DNA of 64,000 bases from Oreocharis arfaki (taxonomy: Eukaryota; Chordata; Aves; Passeriformes; Paramythiidae): contig VZRR01006733.1 in the NCBI GenBank assembly GCA_013398015.1, positions 124,001-188,000 on the forward strand. The letters run 5' to 3'. The notes under the pieces are model-generated. The model saw nothing but the letters and a program-made list of their open reading frames with translations, was not told where the DNA came from and did no database searches. Below are positions 1-14,800 of the stretch, piece after piece. The number at the start of each line of letters is the position of its first letter. Position 1 is the stretch's first letter. The translations under genes were made by a program, and so were the position numbers.

Positions 1-1253
1 TGTTTGTCTTTCAAATGTTTATTGCTTTCATGTAATATTGTTAACTTTTAAAAAGAGAAGCTGCTGAGTACTGTCTGGGTATGGTAAGAACTGGACCACA
101 GTCGTAAATAAAAATAATACTTCTGAGTACATTAGAAATGGGCCAAAAACCAAACCAATATTTGTGGGGTCAAAACGAGCTATGTTACCCAAAAATTTGA
201 CCAAATACATTTTCAAAATCAGCTCTGCCTTGCTGTTGCATTGATAAATCTACTGCTTTTCACCGAAAAGATGAGTGATGGATGGTGCAGGCCTTCTTCC
301 AGTAACTTAACTTCCTTGCAGTCTTCCATATAATGAAGAGAACTCTTTGAGACCTGAGCTAATGATTTGGTAGGAATGCCCTGCAAAGCAGAAAAAAGTC
401 AAATCGATCTGAGTTTGGTCTAGGAAGGAAAGGATGAGCAGAAAAATGAAAGAAGACTCTGAAACAGTCAAAATAGGCTGGTTGACAAACACCTTAAAAA
501 TTGCCGCTTCTTATTCATAAAAAATATGCTTCTGTAAAAAGTGTCAGACATGAAAAATTAATCAAGTAATCTTCACAGAACTTGGCTAAAGTTTTAATTG
601 GTGAGCATTTAAGATTGTTTTTTTCCTTTCATTCACTCTGAACTTGGGTGAGAGGATAGAAGAAAAGTTACTGAAATAGAAAATTATTTTAAGCTGTGAT
701 ATTTTTTAATTACCAGCACATCACTGATTCTGGGTAAAAATAGGAGCCCATTTTCATCTGCTATATATGGCAGAAATTAATACAAATTGACATTACCGTC
801 TTGCCACTTAATAGTCTGTATAACCAAGACACAAGGATTTAATTTATAACATTTTTTGATTTTGTCTTTGATTGCTTGTTTTATCTCTTGTGCATTACCA
901 CTTCACTCACAATAGCACTTAGAAACCAGATTAAAGGTTTTAAGATGTTGTTGACTTTGTGTCTGTATCTTTATTAACCTAAGTCAATAGTCTGTAGTCT
1001 TTTTGCTCTGATTAAATTCCAAACTTTTTTTCTTTATCAGACCCAGCCTGACAATTCTGCTCTGCATTCTCATTCCTGAGGGTGTTTTATTTTCCTGTTT
1101 GGATTCAGTCTTAAGAGGTGCAGATTTGCCAGAGGAATGGAGAGCTGCAAAGGCCTCCTAAGGCCCTTTCCAACACGTTGTTTCCAGCGTCAGGTTTCTC
1201 TTATTTAGTTCCGTGCAGATTTGATTCATATGGGGCTTTTCTTCCTCAGAATG
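1..1253. other. Intergenic, nothing recognised
   Basis: AT-rich; only short chance reading frames with no recognisable protein. Confidence 0.7.
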
Positions 1254-1430
1254 AGAGAATCATAGAGCCATTTTTGTTGGAAAACACCTCTAAGATCATC
1301 AAGTCCAAAGGTTAATCCAGCACTACCAAGTCCACCACTAAACCTTGTCCCTAAGAATCACATCTACCGTCTTTTAAATACTTCCAAGGATGGTGGCTCC
1401 CCCACCTCCCAGGGCAGCCTGTTCCATTTT
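1254..1430 (-). mobile_element. CR1 LINE 3' end, fragment
   Basis: Starts with AGAATCATAGAGCC (the inverted CR1 3' terminus) and continues with GTTGGAAAACACCTC, AAGATCATCAAGTCCA, CCAAGTCCACCACTAAACC and GGCAGCCTGTTCCA. These are the standard CR1 3' UTR blocks in reverse order. The element is 5'-truncated and lies on the minus strand. Confidence 0.9.
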
Positions 1431-4140
1431 CATCAAATTAAGGCAAAATACATAAAATTATAAAAGAAGATAAATGAGAACTGCACTACTACAGATATGT
1501 AGTACAAATATGTACTAACTGTTTCCACAAAAGAGAGATATAAATAAGATGTAGAAATAATTTTCAGCTGCTGCTGTTGAGCAAGCCATTTAATCCTACT
1601 AGTAAGCACTAGCTCTGCCCTATGGCTGTCTTATGTAGTGTATTCCCAGGCTAGTACAGCTTTCTCACTGCAATCATAACAGGGACACTCTGCGACTCAT
1701 CCAGCAGAGCCCAGCAAAGCAGCAATATTTTCTCCCTTCCACATTTCCTTTGCTATCCAGCTATTCTCTCTTCACAGGGAGCTTGTAAGGAAACTTTACC
1801 TGTTTCTCCTTCCATTCCCTTCTTGGTTTCCCAATTTATCCTTGCCCTGATGCCTGTCAGCTATCACACCATTCTCTATCCAGCTGTATTTCAGCCCCCC
1901 TCTTCCCTTTCACCCAGTTTTTTTATAAGCTCTGTGGGATGTGGAAGTTCAGCCTTTGCACAAAGTGTTGCACTTGTGATTGTTGCAAGTCTATTGTTTA
2001 TAATGCAGACAGTCATCTTAAGCTATTTGCAAATTCAAAATTCAAATTATTGTTGCATGTTCACAAACCTTCAGCTAGAAAGCATTCCTGACTCATGTTG
2101 TAACCATCAATTCACACCATGGAAATAAGAAATCACCTTGATGAAGCAAATAGTTTCCACTGCTGATCATGCTACTTTAAAAGGACAGAGACCCTATTTT
2201 ATCACAGAATATAGACATATTATGGATACATGGTCTACATTAACTTCAAGCTGTGATAGTACAGACTGTGTCAAGCTTTTCATAATGGGTACTGTGCTAA
2301 AATAATAAAAATCAGAGTGAGGAGTGGAATCTGCTGAAAATTTTATTTTAGCTATTTTTACCTACAGGGCAGCCATCTTCCAACAAACCAAAAACCTTTA
2401 GCAATGCTGTGGAGGGGCCTTTCCTGCAACCACTGTCACAGAGTGGAAAGTTCCCTTCGCAACCTGGCGAGGGGAACTGCTGGGACCAGATGAAAAGGAA
2501 GTCATGGCAGCCTGGAGGGGCTGGGGGGAAAAGCCCAGCTACCAGGGAAGAAGGGGACACAGGGCTAGCAGGTCCCCACAAGTGAGCCACAGAGCCATAC
2601 CAGCCCTTGTTGGAAATGGGTGGCCATCCCAGTCCAGATAAAAGCGTTCAGAATGGATTTACACTCTAAGAAGACCCATGTTATTTAAAATTAATTAAAA
2701 TACTAATTAATGAAGCCAGACTTGTGGTAATAAATGGTAAAAAATGGCTGTGAAAGGTCTCATACCCACTTGTCTAAAGCACAGTTTCCTTCAGAAAGAA
2801 GTAGGCTGCTAGGTCATGGAGCTTGGTTTACTGATTGTATTGATGCTGGCTTACTCAACTAATTAAAATCCTCATTAGTGATCTTAACTGAAAATCTGCT
2901 ATTTTCAGGTCAGGCTTCTGCCTGGATTCATTTGTCTGATCCTGGGGTTAAAGGACATGGACTCAATAGCAGAAAATAGCTCTTCCCAGCTACCTCACCC
3001 TCTTCTGGTGCGTCCTTGACAAGAGACTTGATCTGTTCGACTTTCTTTGCCAGGTTGTAAATGTGAAGGCAAGAACTTCACACTTGTCAGACACACAGAA
3101 GCTAATTTCTTAGCCTTTGAAAAATAAGGTGTCTGATAAAAAAGTATCAGTTGTATTTATTCAATCACTGGCATTAGTCTGAGCAGTGTGTGAGCACAAA
3201 CAGGGTGACTGGCTAAGTACCCTGAACACTTTGTGTTGCTACAGACCTTAAGCTGTATACACACAAGCTGCAACAGCACTCTGAAAACCCATGACTGAGA
3301 TACCCAGCAGTAATATTGTTGTGTGCAGCTAATACAGACTTGCTTGGTAAACAGGGAGAGTGAAGGATTTGCGCGCAGAGGTGTGCAGGACTGTACATCA
3401 ATACTGTTGTAAATCAAGCACTGAGTCCTCAGCTTTCCCTGAAGCACACTGATGAAATAAGTTTTCCATGGTTTACTATGTCTTTAAAGGTCTGAACAGC
3501 CTTTTGTTCTTCAGGTAATCAGTTCACAGTACAGTGTGGCTGCAGTGCACTTCAGGATTTCTACCTTTAAAGAGATTATTCCGAGCCACATACACTAAAT
3601 ATGACTTCCAACATTCATGCTGATTTAAAGAAAGGAATGCCAGTTTAAGCTGAATGTAGCTACATAAAACAGAAATGGTACATTAGAGTTTATGTCCTCT
3701 ACGTCCTCCTCATTCTTTCACGAACAAAGATTAAACTGGGTCTGAGAACATCTGAAAAATTTGTTTCTGTGGTGAAAACCCTACCCTGTCATCTTGTCAC
3801 AGAGGATGTTTTGCAGTTTGTTTCACCAGTATTTGAATGTGTAGTCCACAGTTGCAAACACAAAAAACAAAATAGTGAAGAAATCTTTCCTTATTTTTTC
3901 AATACTGTGTGCCTATAATTTACATCTCTTTAAACATTGCTGATTAATACTTCATTTTCTACATTAGAATTGTTATTAATTATTACCAATAATGGCAAAA
4001 TGCTAACGTAAATTGCACTTCTATGAAAAATAAATTTTTATCAGTTGCTTTACTGGAGAATTGCATAGTACTCTCAGCTAGTAGCAAAACTACATGCTTT
4101 CTGTTGTTCCGTAAACATGGGAAAAAAGCTCTTTTCCAGA

Positions 4141-4172
4141 TGACAAATCCTTTATATGACAAATCCTTTATA
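4141..4172. repeat. 16-bp tandem duplication
   Basis: TGACAAATCCTTTATA occurs twice, head to tail, without mismatch. Confidence 0.97.
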
Positions 4173-4254
4173 AATGACTTTATAACCTTATAAGGGGTCA
4201 TCTGGAATGAAACCATTTTTCTATATCTCATGCAGGATATAATCACCAAGACAC

Positions 4255-4294
4255 ATTCTGAATCATGATTTCATATTCTGAATGATGATTTCAC
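4255..4294. repeat. 20-bp tandem duplication
   Basis: ATTCTGAATCATGATTTCAT is repeated at once with two substitutions. Confidence 0.95.
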
Positions 4295-7200
4295 AGACCA
4301 AAGAGAAGTATCATTCAGGGAGGGGATGGAAAAAAAAGCCCACCTAAATGAACAGAATATGTATTTTTTTGCTAAGTTAAATGATGTGTTAGATAAATTA
4401 TTTTCAAAACAACAAGATGAAGTGTTTGCTCAGCCAAACATTTGTATTTTCTTACATAATATTTCGAAAGTTCTAACTGAAAGCATTAGATTTTTAAATC
4501 TGTGGGTAACTTTAAAAATGCCTATATTGTGTTTTATTTTCCTTACAGAGTATTTTCTACTCATAACCCCAGACAGAAAACATCAGTAGAGCTGCATCAG
4601 TCAGGCCAGGGTTGGCAAAGAGGCCGAGTCCCTGGGCAATGTCGCCGTCCCAGCTATTTCATCACAACGGTGTGAGACAGAGCCTCACCAGCACGCTGGG
4701 GCCACTGACTGCTGTAGCACACAGCTTTGCAAGGGAAGCTGTTCCTCGGCCAAACTCTTGGCAGAAACAGCCAAACAGCCCCATACTGCCCTGGGAAGAG
4801 CATCTTCAAGCTCTTGAGCACGGTGGTGACTGGGGGCTAGTGTGAGAGGACCCTCAAAGGTGTCACCCTGGGAGGGAGAGCCTCTGTGGTGTGTTCATGG
4901 TGACTGCTTGTTTTCGGAGACTTTGTCTTCTAGAAAGCACTAAGAATTTATCTCATGTTATATTTTGTATTAAACGTACACCATTAGCTTTACAAACGGC
5001 TTTCCACAATATATGTCTCTACTGGGAAAGAATTAAACAGTTCTGGTAGAGCCAGATGGAAAGTATAAAAACACTGTGGGAAGTTTTGTCATAAAAGAAG
5101 ACATAATTTTAAAATAAAACATTTCTGCTCAATATTTTGAAGTCAGACTATAAAGTACAGGTCACAAGAGCCTTTATTCTTAAATTAGTATTCTCTAAAT
5201 GCTGAGAACACCAGCATACTATGCCATTATTGAAACCTCAGGCTTTCCCATGTTTTTTGCAATTTTTTGGGATGAAAAAAAAAGGAAAGGAATTTTGGAA
5301 ACGTTGTTCTAGCTGCAAATAAGACAGTTGCACAGTATGAGTTTCTTTGGATACGTCTGATTTCTAGGGAGAAGTTGAAAGAGAAACAACTTCAAGTTCA
5401 GGAAGCACTGGAGATCAAGAACTGCTGCAATTCCACATGCTACTTTTTTACTATCATTATTTTCCCATGGAGAAGTGCTATCTTTCTCAAAACTCACGGT
5501 TTGCCTGAATGTCATCCCTCCTTTCTGCTCTTTTAAACCAATGAACCCTCATAAAAAGTTTCGTCCCATCAGAAAGTTCCTGGTATCCTTCTCTCAGATG
5601 GGACACAGTGAGACCATTCTCACTGTGCTTTGCCAAATAATTACAAGCTCTTTTCTCTCGTGCTCCACTAAGGAATATGATACTATGTGGAAGTTCTCCT
5701 GCAAAGCACTGTCATCTCCAAACCCTGGAGAATTACAAGTGCTCGTAGCGACACTTTGGTACATCTTCCAAGGTTTAATACTAAATAATATTGCTGATAT
5801 TAATTGCTGTAATACTCATATTAAAAGCATCACAAAGGCCAATTACCTACCTGTACTATGTACTTGAAACTCTGGAGATTTCCCTCTTGTGGAGCACTTC
5901 GTCATGTAGGGACAGAATATATACCTGGAGCTTCGGAGAATAAGGATTTGAGGAAAATATTTGGCTGAAAGAGACGATACCATGAGAGAGATTTATGGGA
6001 AACCAGGGAGAAGCAGATTATAAATCATTACCCAAATAAAGGAGGCACAGTTGTCTGGTTATTTAGACACAGACTGGATTTCCTACAGTGAACAGTGTAG
6101 GCTGTTCACTTATGGACACAATATTTCAGCACTGTCACCAAGAAAGACCATTGGTAGCAGAAGTGAAAAAGGTCGATGAAGATGAGGTTAACAAATGTTA
6201 AAAATGCTCATACACACTGGTCATCATGTTGGGCTCCTACCTAAACAAAAATATTTAGGGAAAAGGTTAAATGCAATACTAGTAGCAAATCCTCCCCCAC
6301 AGAGTGATTCATAAATGTGGTTTTAACTACAGTGCAATCAACATTCTTGACACATGGTGACGCAGACTGTACAAAAGCTAATCTTAACATCATTTATCCT
6401 CTTTTCTTGATGTTAGGACCTGTTTTTATAAAAAGCAAGGGCATATTCTTAAGGGTTTCTATGTATTAATAATATATTTTATCAGACTGACTGCTGTAAG
6501 TAGAAAACCAGGTCAAGCTGTTGGACATGCAAAATGTTGAAATAGCGTAGCCCTTATACATCCTTCCAACTTGCAATTTCATGTGCTGGAACACACAAAC
6601 AAGCATTGAAAGATTTATTAGAAAAACAATCCTGTTTTGAAATAGGGCTCTCCAGATCCTCCCTTCTAATTACACAGGCCCCAGCCTCACTAAACCCACT
6701 AGGAGAGGCAAGTTGCCTGTGGCCAAAACAAACTAAATGTATTTAGGCCCTTCACAAGTGCAAAACTCAACCAGCATCTCTTCACTACCAGCACAATAAA
6801 TAGGCCTCAATGCTGAACAATCAACTCCTATGCCTGTAATTCTGGGGACCTTTCATCAGGTGCATTGAATGTTCTCAGGGTAACTCTGCAGGTGAAACTA
6901 AGCAACTACTGGGCACCAGAGAGAATGAACATGTACAAGTGAAGGACAGAAGTTCCCCAGTTATCAGGGAGAGAGTATTTCTCAGAAAATAATCACTGCA
7001 TTTTGAAAATCTTAGGCCAGACCCTCAAGGATTCCTACAACATTTTCTAAAGAAAAACTTGGGTGCTTTCACAAATCTGCTGGATTCCAAAACCCATGAA
7101 TTCAGAGACAGTGCTTTTGTGACAGAAAAACCTCCCACCTTCCCCTTGATGCACCTTTTCCTCAGACTCCTCCTTCTCTCACTGTTCCTTCCTCTAACTT

Positions 7201-9880
7201 TCCCTTTGAGACGGTCTGAGCACAACTAATGCGATAAGACAATGCGCTCAACTTGTACTTAGCTTTGAAGTCTTCTGCTTCTATTTCAGACCTGAAAAAG
7301 GACTCACATGCCCAAAAACTTGTCTAATTTTGCCAGTGATACAAGCCGGTCTAATAAAAGATACTGCTTTCACCAAGAAAATCTGTCTTGATTATGTCTT
7401 TAGGCTGTCATAACATCAGCACCACCACCATTATTCTTCATGTGACACAGTCAATCAGTAGATATTTTTTGTCTTTCCGTAAGTGATCCATAAAGCTAAA
7501 ATAAACCAGGCACTGTGGTTTTTTTTTAGACTGATGGCTCAGAGAGAGAACTACAAATAGTACTGAAACCAGCAGAGCCATAATTCAGATAGAAAGTGTG
7601 TGTGGGAAAGGAAGGGGAAGGGGTGGGGGAATTTGTGACTTCAGAAGACATATACAAACACCTGAATTAAAAAATTAAATTCAGAACCACAGTAAGGTAA
7701 TAACAGACAGATATGTTCAAGCAATGACATCTAAAGGTCAAATAAAATCATTAATTAAATCAATATTATTTGTGGGAAACTTACAGTGTTGAATTAAACT
7801 GATCATTATTCTTAATTAAACATTGAGGTTGAATACTTTTGCTTCCAGGTTTCTTTTTATTCCACTTAAAGACTCACATCTATCTGGAGTGTCATTTTGA
7901 AAAGAAACAGAAGAGAAAAACAGATGTAACAAGAGAAGGAGCTCATTTGCCAAACAAATACAGGGCTGAATAGAAGCACAGAGTGAAAAAGGACATAAGA
8001 AAATAAGGCTGATGACAGAGGCAGCCTGGCAGGAGTGTTTGAATAAGTACACTGGGGAAAAGGAAAATGGAGGAAATAAAAGACATGCAAATATTTTTAA
8101 TAGATGTCCAAAAAGGCAAAAAATTGGTGACTCTTAGAAACATGATGTAGATCAAAAGTACCTGTGAAGAGACAGTGGGGAATGACACACAGCTTGATCA
8201 ACAAGAGAGGAAGATGATTCCTGTGGCAGCATTGTAACCTCCATAGAAGACCATATAGCAAAAAGAAACAGAGCCAACAGCTTTACTAATTACGCATCAG
8301 AAACAGAAATTCAAGAAAGCTGATTTTTGCCCAATTTTTTCACATAGTTTCTGCTATAAAATGTTAAAATTTAATCTCAAACTACAGCACATTATAAACC
8401 TCGGTTGCTTCTAAACCTGATAACTGTTTCATATATTCAGATTAGTTTACTTTATTAAATGCCTGATCTGCTAAAGGTAAAGCAAACACTGTCACATCAA
8501 ACTTCTTTCATTGACTACTGTATTGCTTTCAGGGAGTAACAGCAACCTGTTTCCCCAAGTATCTATTCCCTTGAAAAAGATACCTATTTAAAGAAATGCG
8601 TGGGGTGATCTTCACATATATTTTCAGATTTCCACCTTGGATCCCTCAGAGTTTTAGTCATACAATCATTCTTCAGCCTTCTCTAAGGACAATCATAACA
8701 ACCAGACATCTGAATTTCAGCATAAGAATATATCTCTACTGAGCATCATTGTCTACCCAGGTGCAATTGTACTCAATTGTCAATGTTATAAAACGTAAAT
8801 AAGTCAAGAATGCCTGTTACAGAGCTCCACTCCATAAAGACATGGAACTCAAAACAAAAGCTTTGAGATGTGCATTACCTATTGTATCTAACTTGTGCTC
8901 TTCCTCAGGGTTTTTGAGACATAAATCCTGAGATCCCCAACACCATCTGAGCAGCAGAGAGGCTGTTTTGAAAAAGACACTGAACTGAGCAGTGAGAACA
9001 TAGGACGGTGACTAAATTTTCTGCATTAGTTTTCCTCTGCAAGATAATGCTCCTCAGCTGCCCTGTTGGGGTTTCCTTTCACTGTTTCAGGTACAGTGAC
9101 CTTTGTCTTTGACCTTGTTCCTTCTCACATATTACTTTGAACTATGAGGAGCTTATTTTCTTTTCTCATTTATATTTCCAAATACAACTCATGATTACTA
9201 ACTCCCTTGCATCCCATTTACTTTTTTAAAGTTTACATTTTTCCTGTTAAAAAAAAAACCCACCACATAAAAAACATACAAAATACCTCAACCCTAATGT
9301 CACTAGTCCAATTCCCCAGGGGACTGGATAATCATCAGGAGAGGTCCTGATAAATGTACTGAACTGAGTTAACAACACCAGTGGGTTAATACAAATCACT
9401 CAGTTTTTCTCTCAAGAAGCTCAACAATTGCTAAAGATACAGGCATGCTGCAGAAAAACATCCAATTTCCTAAAAAAATGCTGTAATTTCTTGCATTCTG
9501 GTCTTTCTCTACTAATACTCTACTTAGGTGAACATTTTCCATAAGAATTCCAGTTGGATTTTCTGGTCATGCTTTTAATTTTCTGTTTCTGTAATCATAT
9601 TAATGAATTACTTGGGAAGCAGCTTTCCTTCTCAAGAATGAGGTGTCAACTGAGTTCACTTGCAATCTGAAATACATCCACCCAGCAACCAAGCTTAAAA
9701 AATGCTGTATTCAAATTCCAAACCTTGTATTCAAAATTACTTCCGGAATTCAGCAATCACGTCAGCTTATTACAGAAATGGAAATCTGATTGCATGTCAG
9801 TCTAAAATGAAACTGTTTTGGTAAATTTTGTATTCAAATTCAGAGAATTTTTTACAATTTTTTTCATTTTAAGTACTCTC

Positions 9881-9920
9881 AAAAAAAAAAGAGAAAAGAA
9901 AAGAAAAAAGAAAAGAAAAT
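9881..9920. repeat. A-rich (AAAAG)n simple repeat
   Basis: A run of ten A followed by repeated GAAAA units. Confidence 0.9.
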
Positions 9921-11814
9921 ATAAATTTTTTGCTTTTTAGTATCTCTGTTAATGCTGGGCATCTACATGTTGAACAGTCTTGTAATTTAATATTTATAGA
10001 AATTAAAGTAAAATTTAATAGTTCTGCCAATACAGTAAACTTTGTACTGTGCAACATTTATTTTTATGATAATTCATATCTTTAAACTGTGACATATGAC
10101 CTAAATAATTCAGGTCAGGCAACATGATAAAATCCTTTATTAGCTAAAACTTGTTTATGTATGAGCTCTTTCTTGATTGACACACATTGAAACAATTAAT
10201 GTACATCCTTGTTCATTGAAATGCTCATTTGTAGTAAAGACTACTACGCTTAGGTAACAAAGCCATAATAATGAATTCCTCGTTTTTACCAAAAATACAG
10301 ATGTAGGTTTTGGGATTTTTTGCAAGTAGTGTCTGTTCAAACAGTCATAAGGTGGCCTCTGATGAAAAGACCATTACACTAAGTCTGTGATTTGCAGTGG
10401 AAACCTACTGCAAATACAAGAGAAAAAAAAAAAAGGTAGCCTGCAGTGGAATATGTCCTCGACCTCAAAATTCATCACTTTCTGTTCTAGACTGAATTAT
10501 TAGTAATACTTGCAGAAGAGACTCCTAAGTTACAGCTTTTCTACCTACATTTTGATGAATTTATTTGCATGGACAGGAGTCTTACATAAATAAGGCTTGT
10601 GGACTAGAATCTGAAAACATTTGCACCACCAGCATATTTAGGTATTAACATTTGCACAGTTGCCATCTCATTCCTGTTTCTAAGCATGAGCAAACCTTGC
10701 AAGAATGCATTCATCAATTAGATAATATTTCTTACTTGCAATATAACTTATGATTAGGCTCTGTTGATGGGTGCCGACAGTTCACTGTAATCGGGTTCCT
10801 ACCTGGCTGTGTGCGTCTTTTTCATTAAAAGAGTGTTGTGCTTCTGCTAATAAAGTCTGCTGGAGAGCAGTGCTTAGACACAGTCATTTATCCAACTGTT
10901 CTGCTTTCAGACCAGAGCAGAATTAAAATCTGGCCACCCAGACTATGAGCAGAGCAAACACACACTGGTTACCACCTGCCTATCTGGAGATACCATTTTA
11001 TTTTTCTACAGTCACAGGAGGTGCCTTATGCAAGATTCATGTTGAGGGGGAAGGAGGGGCAAGGGGGCTTCCCCACGTATTTGGCAAAACATTAAAACTG
11101 AGAATCAGCAAAATAATATTTTAAGTATAATAGTAAAATAATAGGAAAACAGGAAAATAATACTGTAACTTAAGTAAGGACCTCTTGTGCAAGCATAATG
11201 AGAACTAAGACTCATGAGGTCGATGAGGCTGATAAGACAGCGAATCCTTTCAAAAATGTAGTTTCTTAGACTAGCAAATCTGATATGATTTGCTTTATAA
11301 CAGACTTTATAACACCTGGCAATTTTACACAAATAAATGAAGTTCTGGCAATATTTTTTACCTAGCCAAGGGTGACTTTCCACCTTCAGCCCACACCTTG
11401 TATCATGTATACTTATCATTTGACTGAATAAACAGTTTAAGTTATATATTGGTGGTAATAAGTTTTGGTATGAAGCTATAATTTACCACTAAACTGAGCC
11501 TGAATGTTATTTTTTTCCCATCGATCTCTGCTCCAATTTGATAGCTCCTTTCAGTAGATGGCATTTTTAGAAAACAATCAGATTCCAACTGTTTCTACCA
11601 AAAGAAGGCCTCAATTCAAGGGGGAAAAAAAGGGTTTGCTAAATGCCAGTTACTACCAACTCCATATCTGGTAATTTAAGTTGAACTCAGTTGACTTTGA
11701 TAAAACAACAAATTGATTTACAGGCAAGACAGGATTCTTACAACTCCCTGCTCCCCAGTTGGCTGTTAGCTCCTAAAGTAGGGTCAATGGCTTGGTGAAT
11801 GGTTCTCCAGAGGA

Positions 11815-11850
11815 GGGAAAGGGAAGTAAAATGGGAAAGGGAAGTAAAAT
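11815..11850. repeat. 18-bp tandem duplication
   Basis: GGGAAAGGGAAGTAAAAT occurs twice in tandem without mismatch. Confidence 0.97.
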
Positions 11851-14800
11851 GAGAAAGAATTTTTTTTTTCTGGCAAAAGATTTAAAAAAAAAAAAACAAA
11901 CCAGCAACCACCAACTGAAATTTAACATACTGAGGAATAATGGTTGGAGAAAAGTATGATACAATTTATTTGTAAAGTACTTCAGACAACAGTAATGTGA
12001 ACCTACATTTAATAACAATGTCTACACACTGAAAACACAGGTATGCTGATTGACACCAGGAAACTGAAGGACTTAACATTGTAATAAAAAGTACACAAAA
12101 TATGGATGAGGATGTATGTTCTGCAGTAACAAGTCCATTGCAAGTGAGATGCTTCAATATGTCCCAAAAACCTTGGAAATTAACAAAGTCTCCTCTGCAT
12201 AAAAATTATCTATTCATTTTGCAATAAGTGTTTTGCGCTTATTTGCTAAAGAAATTAATTGAGCATTCAATCAAGTATGTGAAGTGTTAAAATGCTATAT
12301 TAACAACACTCTTTACTGGCAATTTGAGCAGCATGTATAACTTTGGTTTTCTCTTTCTGGGCTAAACATTACTTTACTTACAAGGTGAATGACTGGTACT
12401 TGTGGACGCATCAGTTGAAAAGCACAGTGATCATAAGATCAGAGATTTTCCAGTTATTTGAGTCACATTAGTAACAGCTCAGCTAATTAGCAATTTTAAA
12501 AGGATCAACTCACTAACAAATTAAAAGAAGTATCTGTATACAAAGAGAGATTGTTCGATTTGGCTCCAGTCTTGATAGTAATAAATAAAAGCATCTATTG
12601 TGTGAAAGCAGGGAAACGTCTCATCTGTGGTGATAGGGATTCATTTTGGAATGACACAGTCGCAGTTTCTATTTTCTCAGTGTTTTGTGGGGTATGTTTT
12701 GGTTTCTGCTTATTGAGAGTGAAATTTAAGGTCAGAGGCTAAATGATGTCAAAATGCCTTCCACATTTGATGTGACAAGGCAGCTGAGATGTTCAGGATG
12801 TGTCCCGAATGCCATAAATATGTGGCAATGTTTAAGGGAACACTGTTGGTGGACTTACTGTTTCTGCTTGCAGATAATTTTTCAAAAGTAAGGTTAACAA
12901 GGACATCTTTGAAAATATTGCCATACCCCTCTAAAAGTGAAAATGCTTTTATTCTAAAACAGAGAGACTGCAATAGAAAAACTGATTATAGAGGCATTGG
13001 CTGAATGCCCTGTTGCCCCAAGCTCTGTGATGTCTTTTATGGATGCTATGAAACATTTCAGTTTGCCTTGGATTAGGATACTGGCAGTACAGAGCATGTG
13101 ATCCCATCCTCAGCAAAGCATTCTTTCTCTTTGGGATACAGCTATGGAGTGATTTTTCCTAGGAGATTAGATGAATCTAGCCTGGGCATCTGCAATACTT
13201 TTTTCTCTCACATAATGGAAAGCTTTTAATTAGAAACGCAACACAAGCCAGTAACAGAAACCCTCTTGGTTTTCTCAAAGCAAAAGCAAAGACATCAAGC
13301 AAAATAAAAAATTCCAATGACCTTAAACTAGTAGCCTAAATATGCAGCAGAGAACTCTTCTTACTCAGAGAAAACAAGGAACCACATGTTCCAAAAGGAG
13401 TTTGTTACTGCAAGTTTAAAATGTGTTCTAAAGAAAGTTCCTTGCTGGCATAACATTATCCTTGTGTCACAACTGAAAAAAAAAGTTAAAATTGCTTCAG
13501 AATTACTAGTTTGAACATGTCAGGAATACTATGCACACAGTGCTCTGACTTCCAGGGCGCTGGTATCAGGCACAGTGGAAAGAATAGATGGCCAAAGCCG
13601 CAGGGCTTTAGTCTGTGACTACGAAGTCAATAGATTTTGTAAGTGAATGCCAGGACAAGATGCATAGACTATAGCTCAGCAATTTCTGAGAGGAAGATCA
13701 TCAAAATACATTACTTTTAATGTATTAAAAGATCAAGTGATCTTTCATTTAAAAAGCTCTGTCATGATCTGTCATCTCCTGAAATGACACCTTTCTGTCA
13801 TTGTTTCATACTGAGCACAATAATCCACTGCTTCCATAAGTAACATCACACTAGAAAAGGTAAAATTCTGGCTGGTGGCACTCTAAGGATTGATTTTAAA
13901 CTTCCCAGGAAGAGTCTTAAGGACAAATTACAAGAATCCTGTAGGTTTTGATTGTAGTTGAAATGATATACAGTTATATATATTCTGGTAAGATCATTTC
14001 TTAAAGTGAGGAGTTTTGTTGTTCTCAGTTGAAGCATTTCTAAACAATATGTTAGATAAATCACAACAAATAAAAGCAAATAAAGGAAAGGTATTAGCAC
14101 AAAGAAAAGTCCTGTAGGAAAAGTAAGAGTTTAATAAAAGCAACCTGAATACTGACGTTCATATGCTGGTGGTCTGAGGGATGAGGGGTCAGAGAAAGGG
14201 TTTGGAGAAATTAAAATAGGTTTAAAGGAAGAGAAAAAGGAAAGTATATCTGACATCTAAAATAAACGTATCTTCAAGTATTTAAACCAAAGTCATGAAC
14301 AACTGAAGCTAAGTGGAACTTTTTTTTTAATAAATAACATAACTTAAGAATCAAAATAAATTATTAAATCAAAATACATTCCAACATATCAGAAAAAGCA
14401 AAATCATATAATAATCATATAATAACCATGCAATCAAGAAACTAAGGCAACAAAAAAAAAATCTGGTTTTCATACCAAAAATTATCAAGAGGAATAATTT
14501 TAATTGTAACTAGTGACTCATACTCAGGAAAAAAAAATCACAAAAATTAAATTCAAAACATATAAAGGATTGCTTTTCTCCTTCCCCTGTCTCTAGTTTA
14601 TTTTATACCAGCTTTTAAATGTAGAATTTGCAAGCACGAGTATGTCAAGGACCCAAAAGGACAAGTGCAAATAAACAGACTACACTATTTACATCACAAT
14701 TTGCTAGAAATCCTTTGCTCATTTATCAACACCTTTGCACCCCAGAAGAGCTGCATAAGTCAACATAAATAGGAAAGATGATGCTTTTCCCTAAACCATC

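Noticed and set aside
1118..1315. 65-codon frame near the first CR1
   Set aside because: Its second half is a translation of the inverted CR1 3' end; not a gene.
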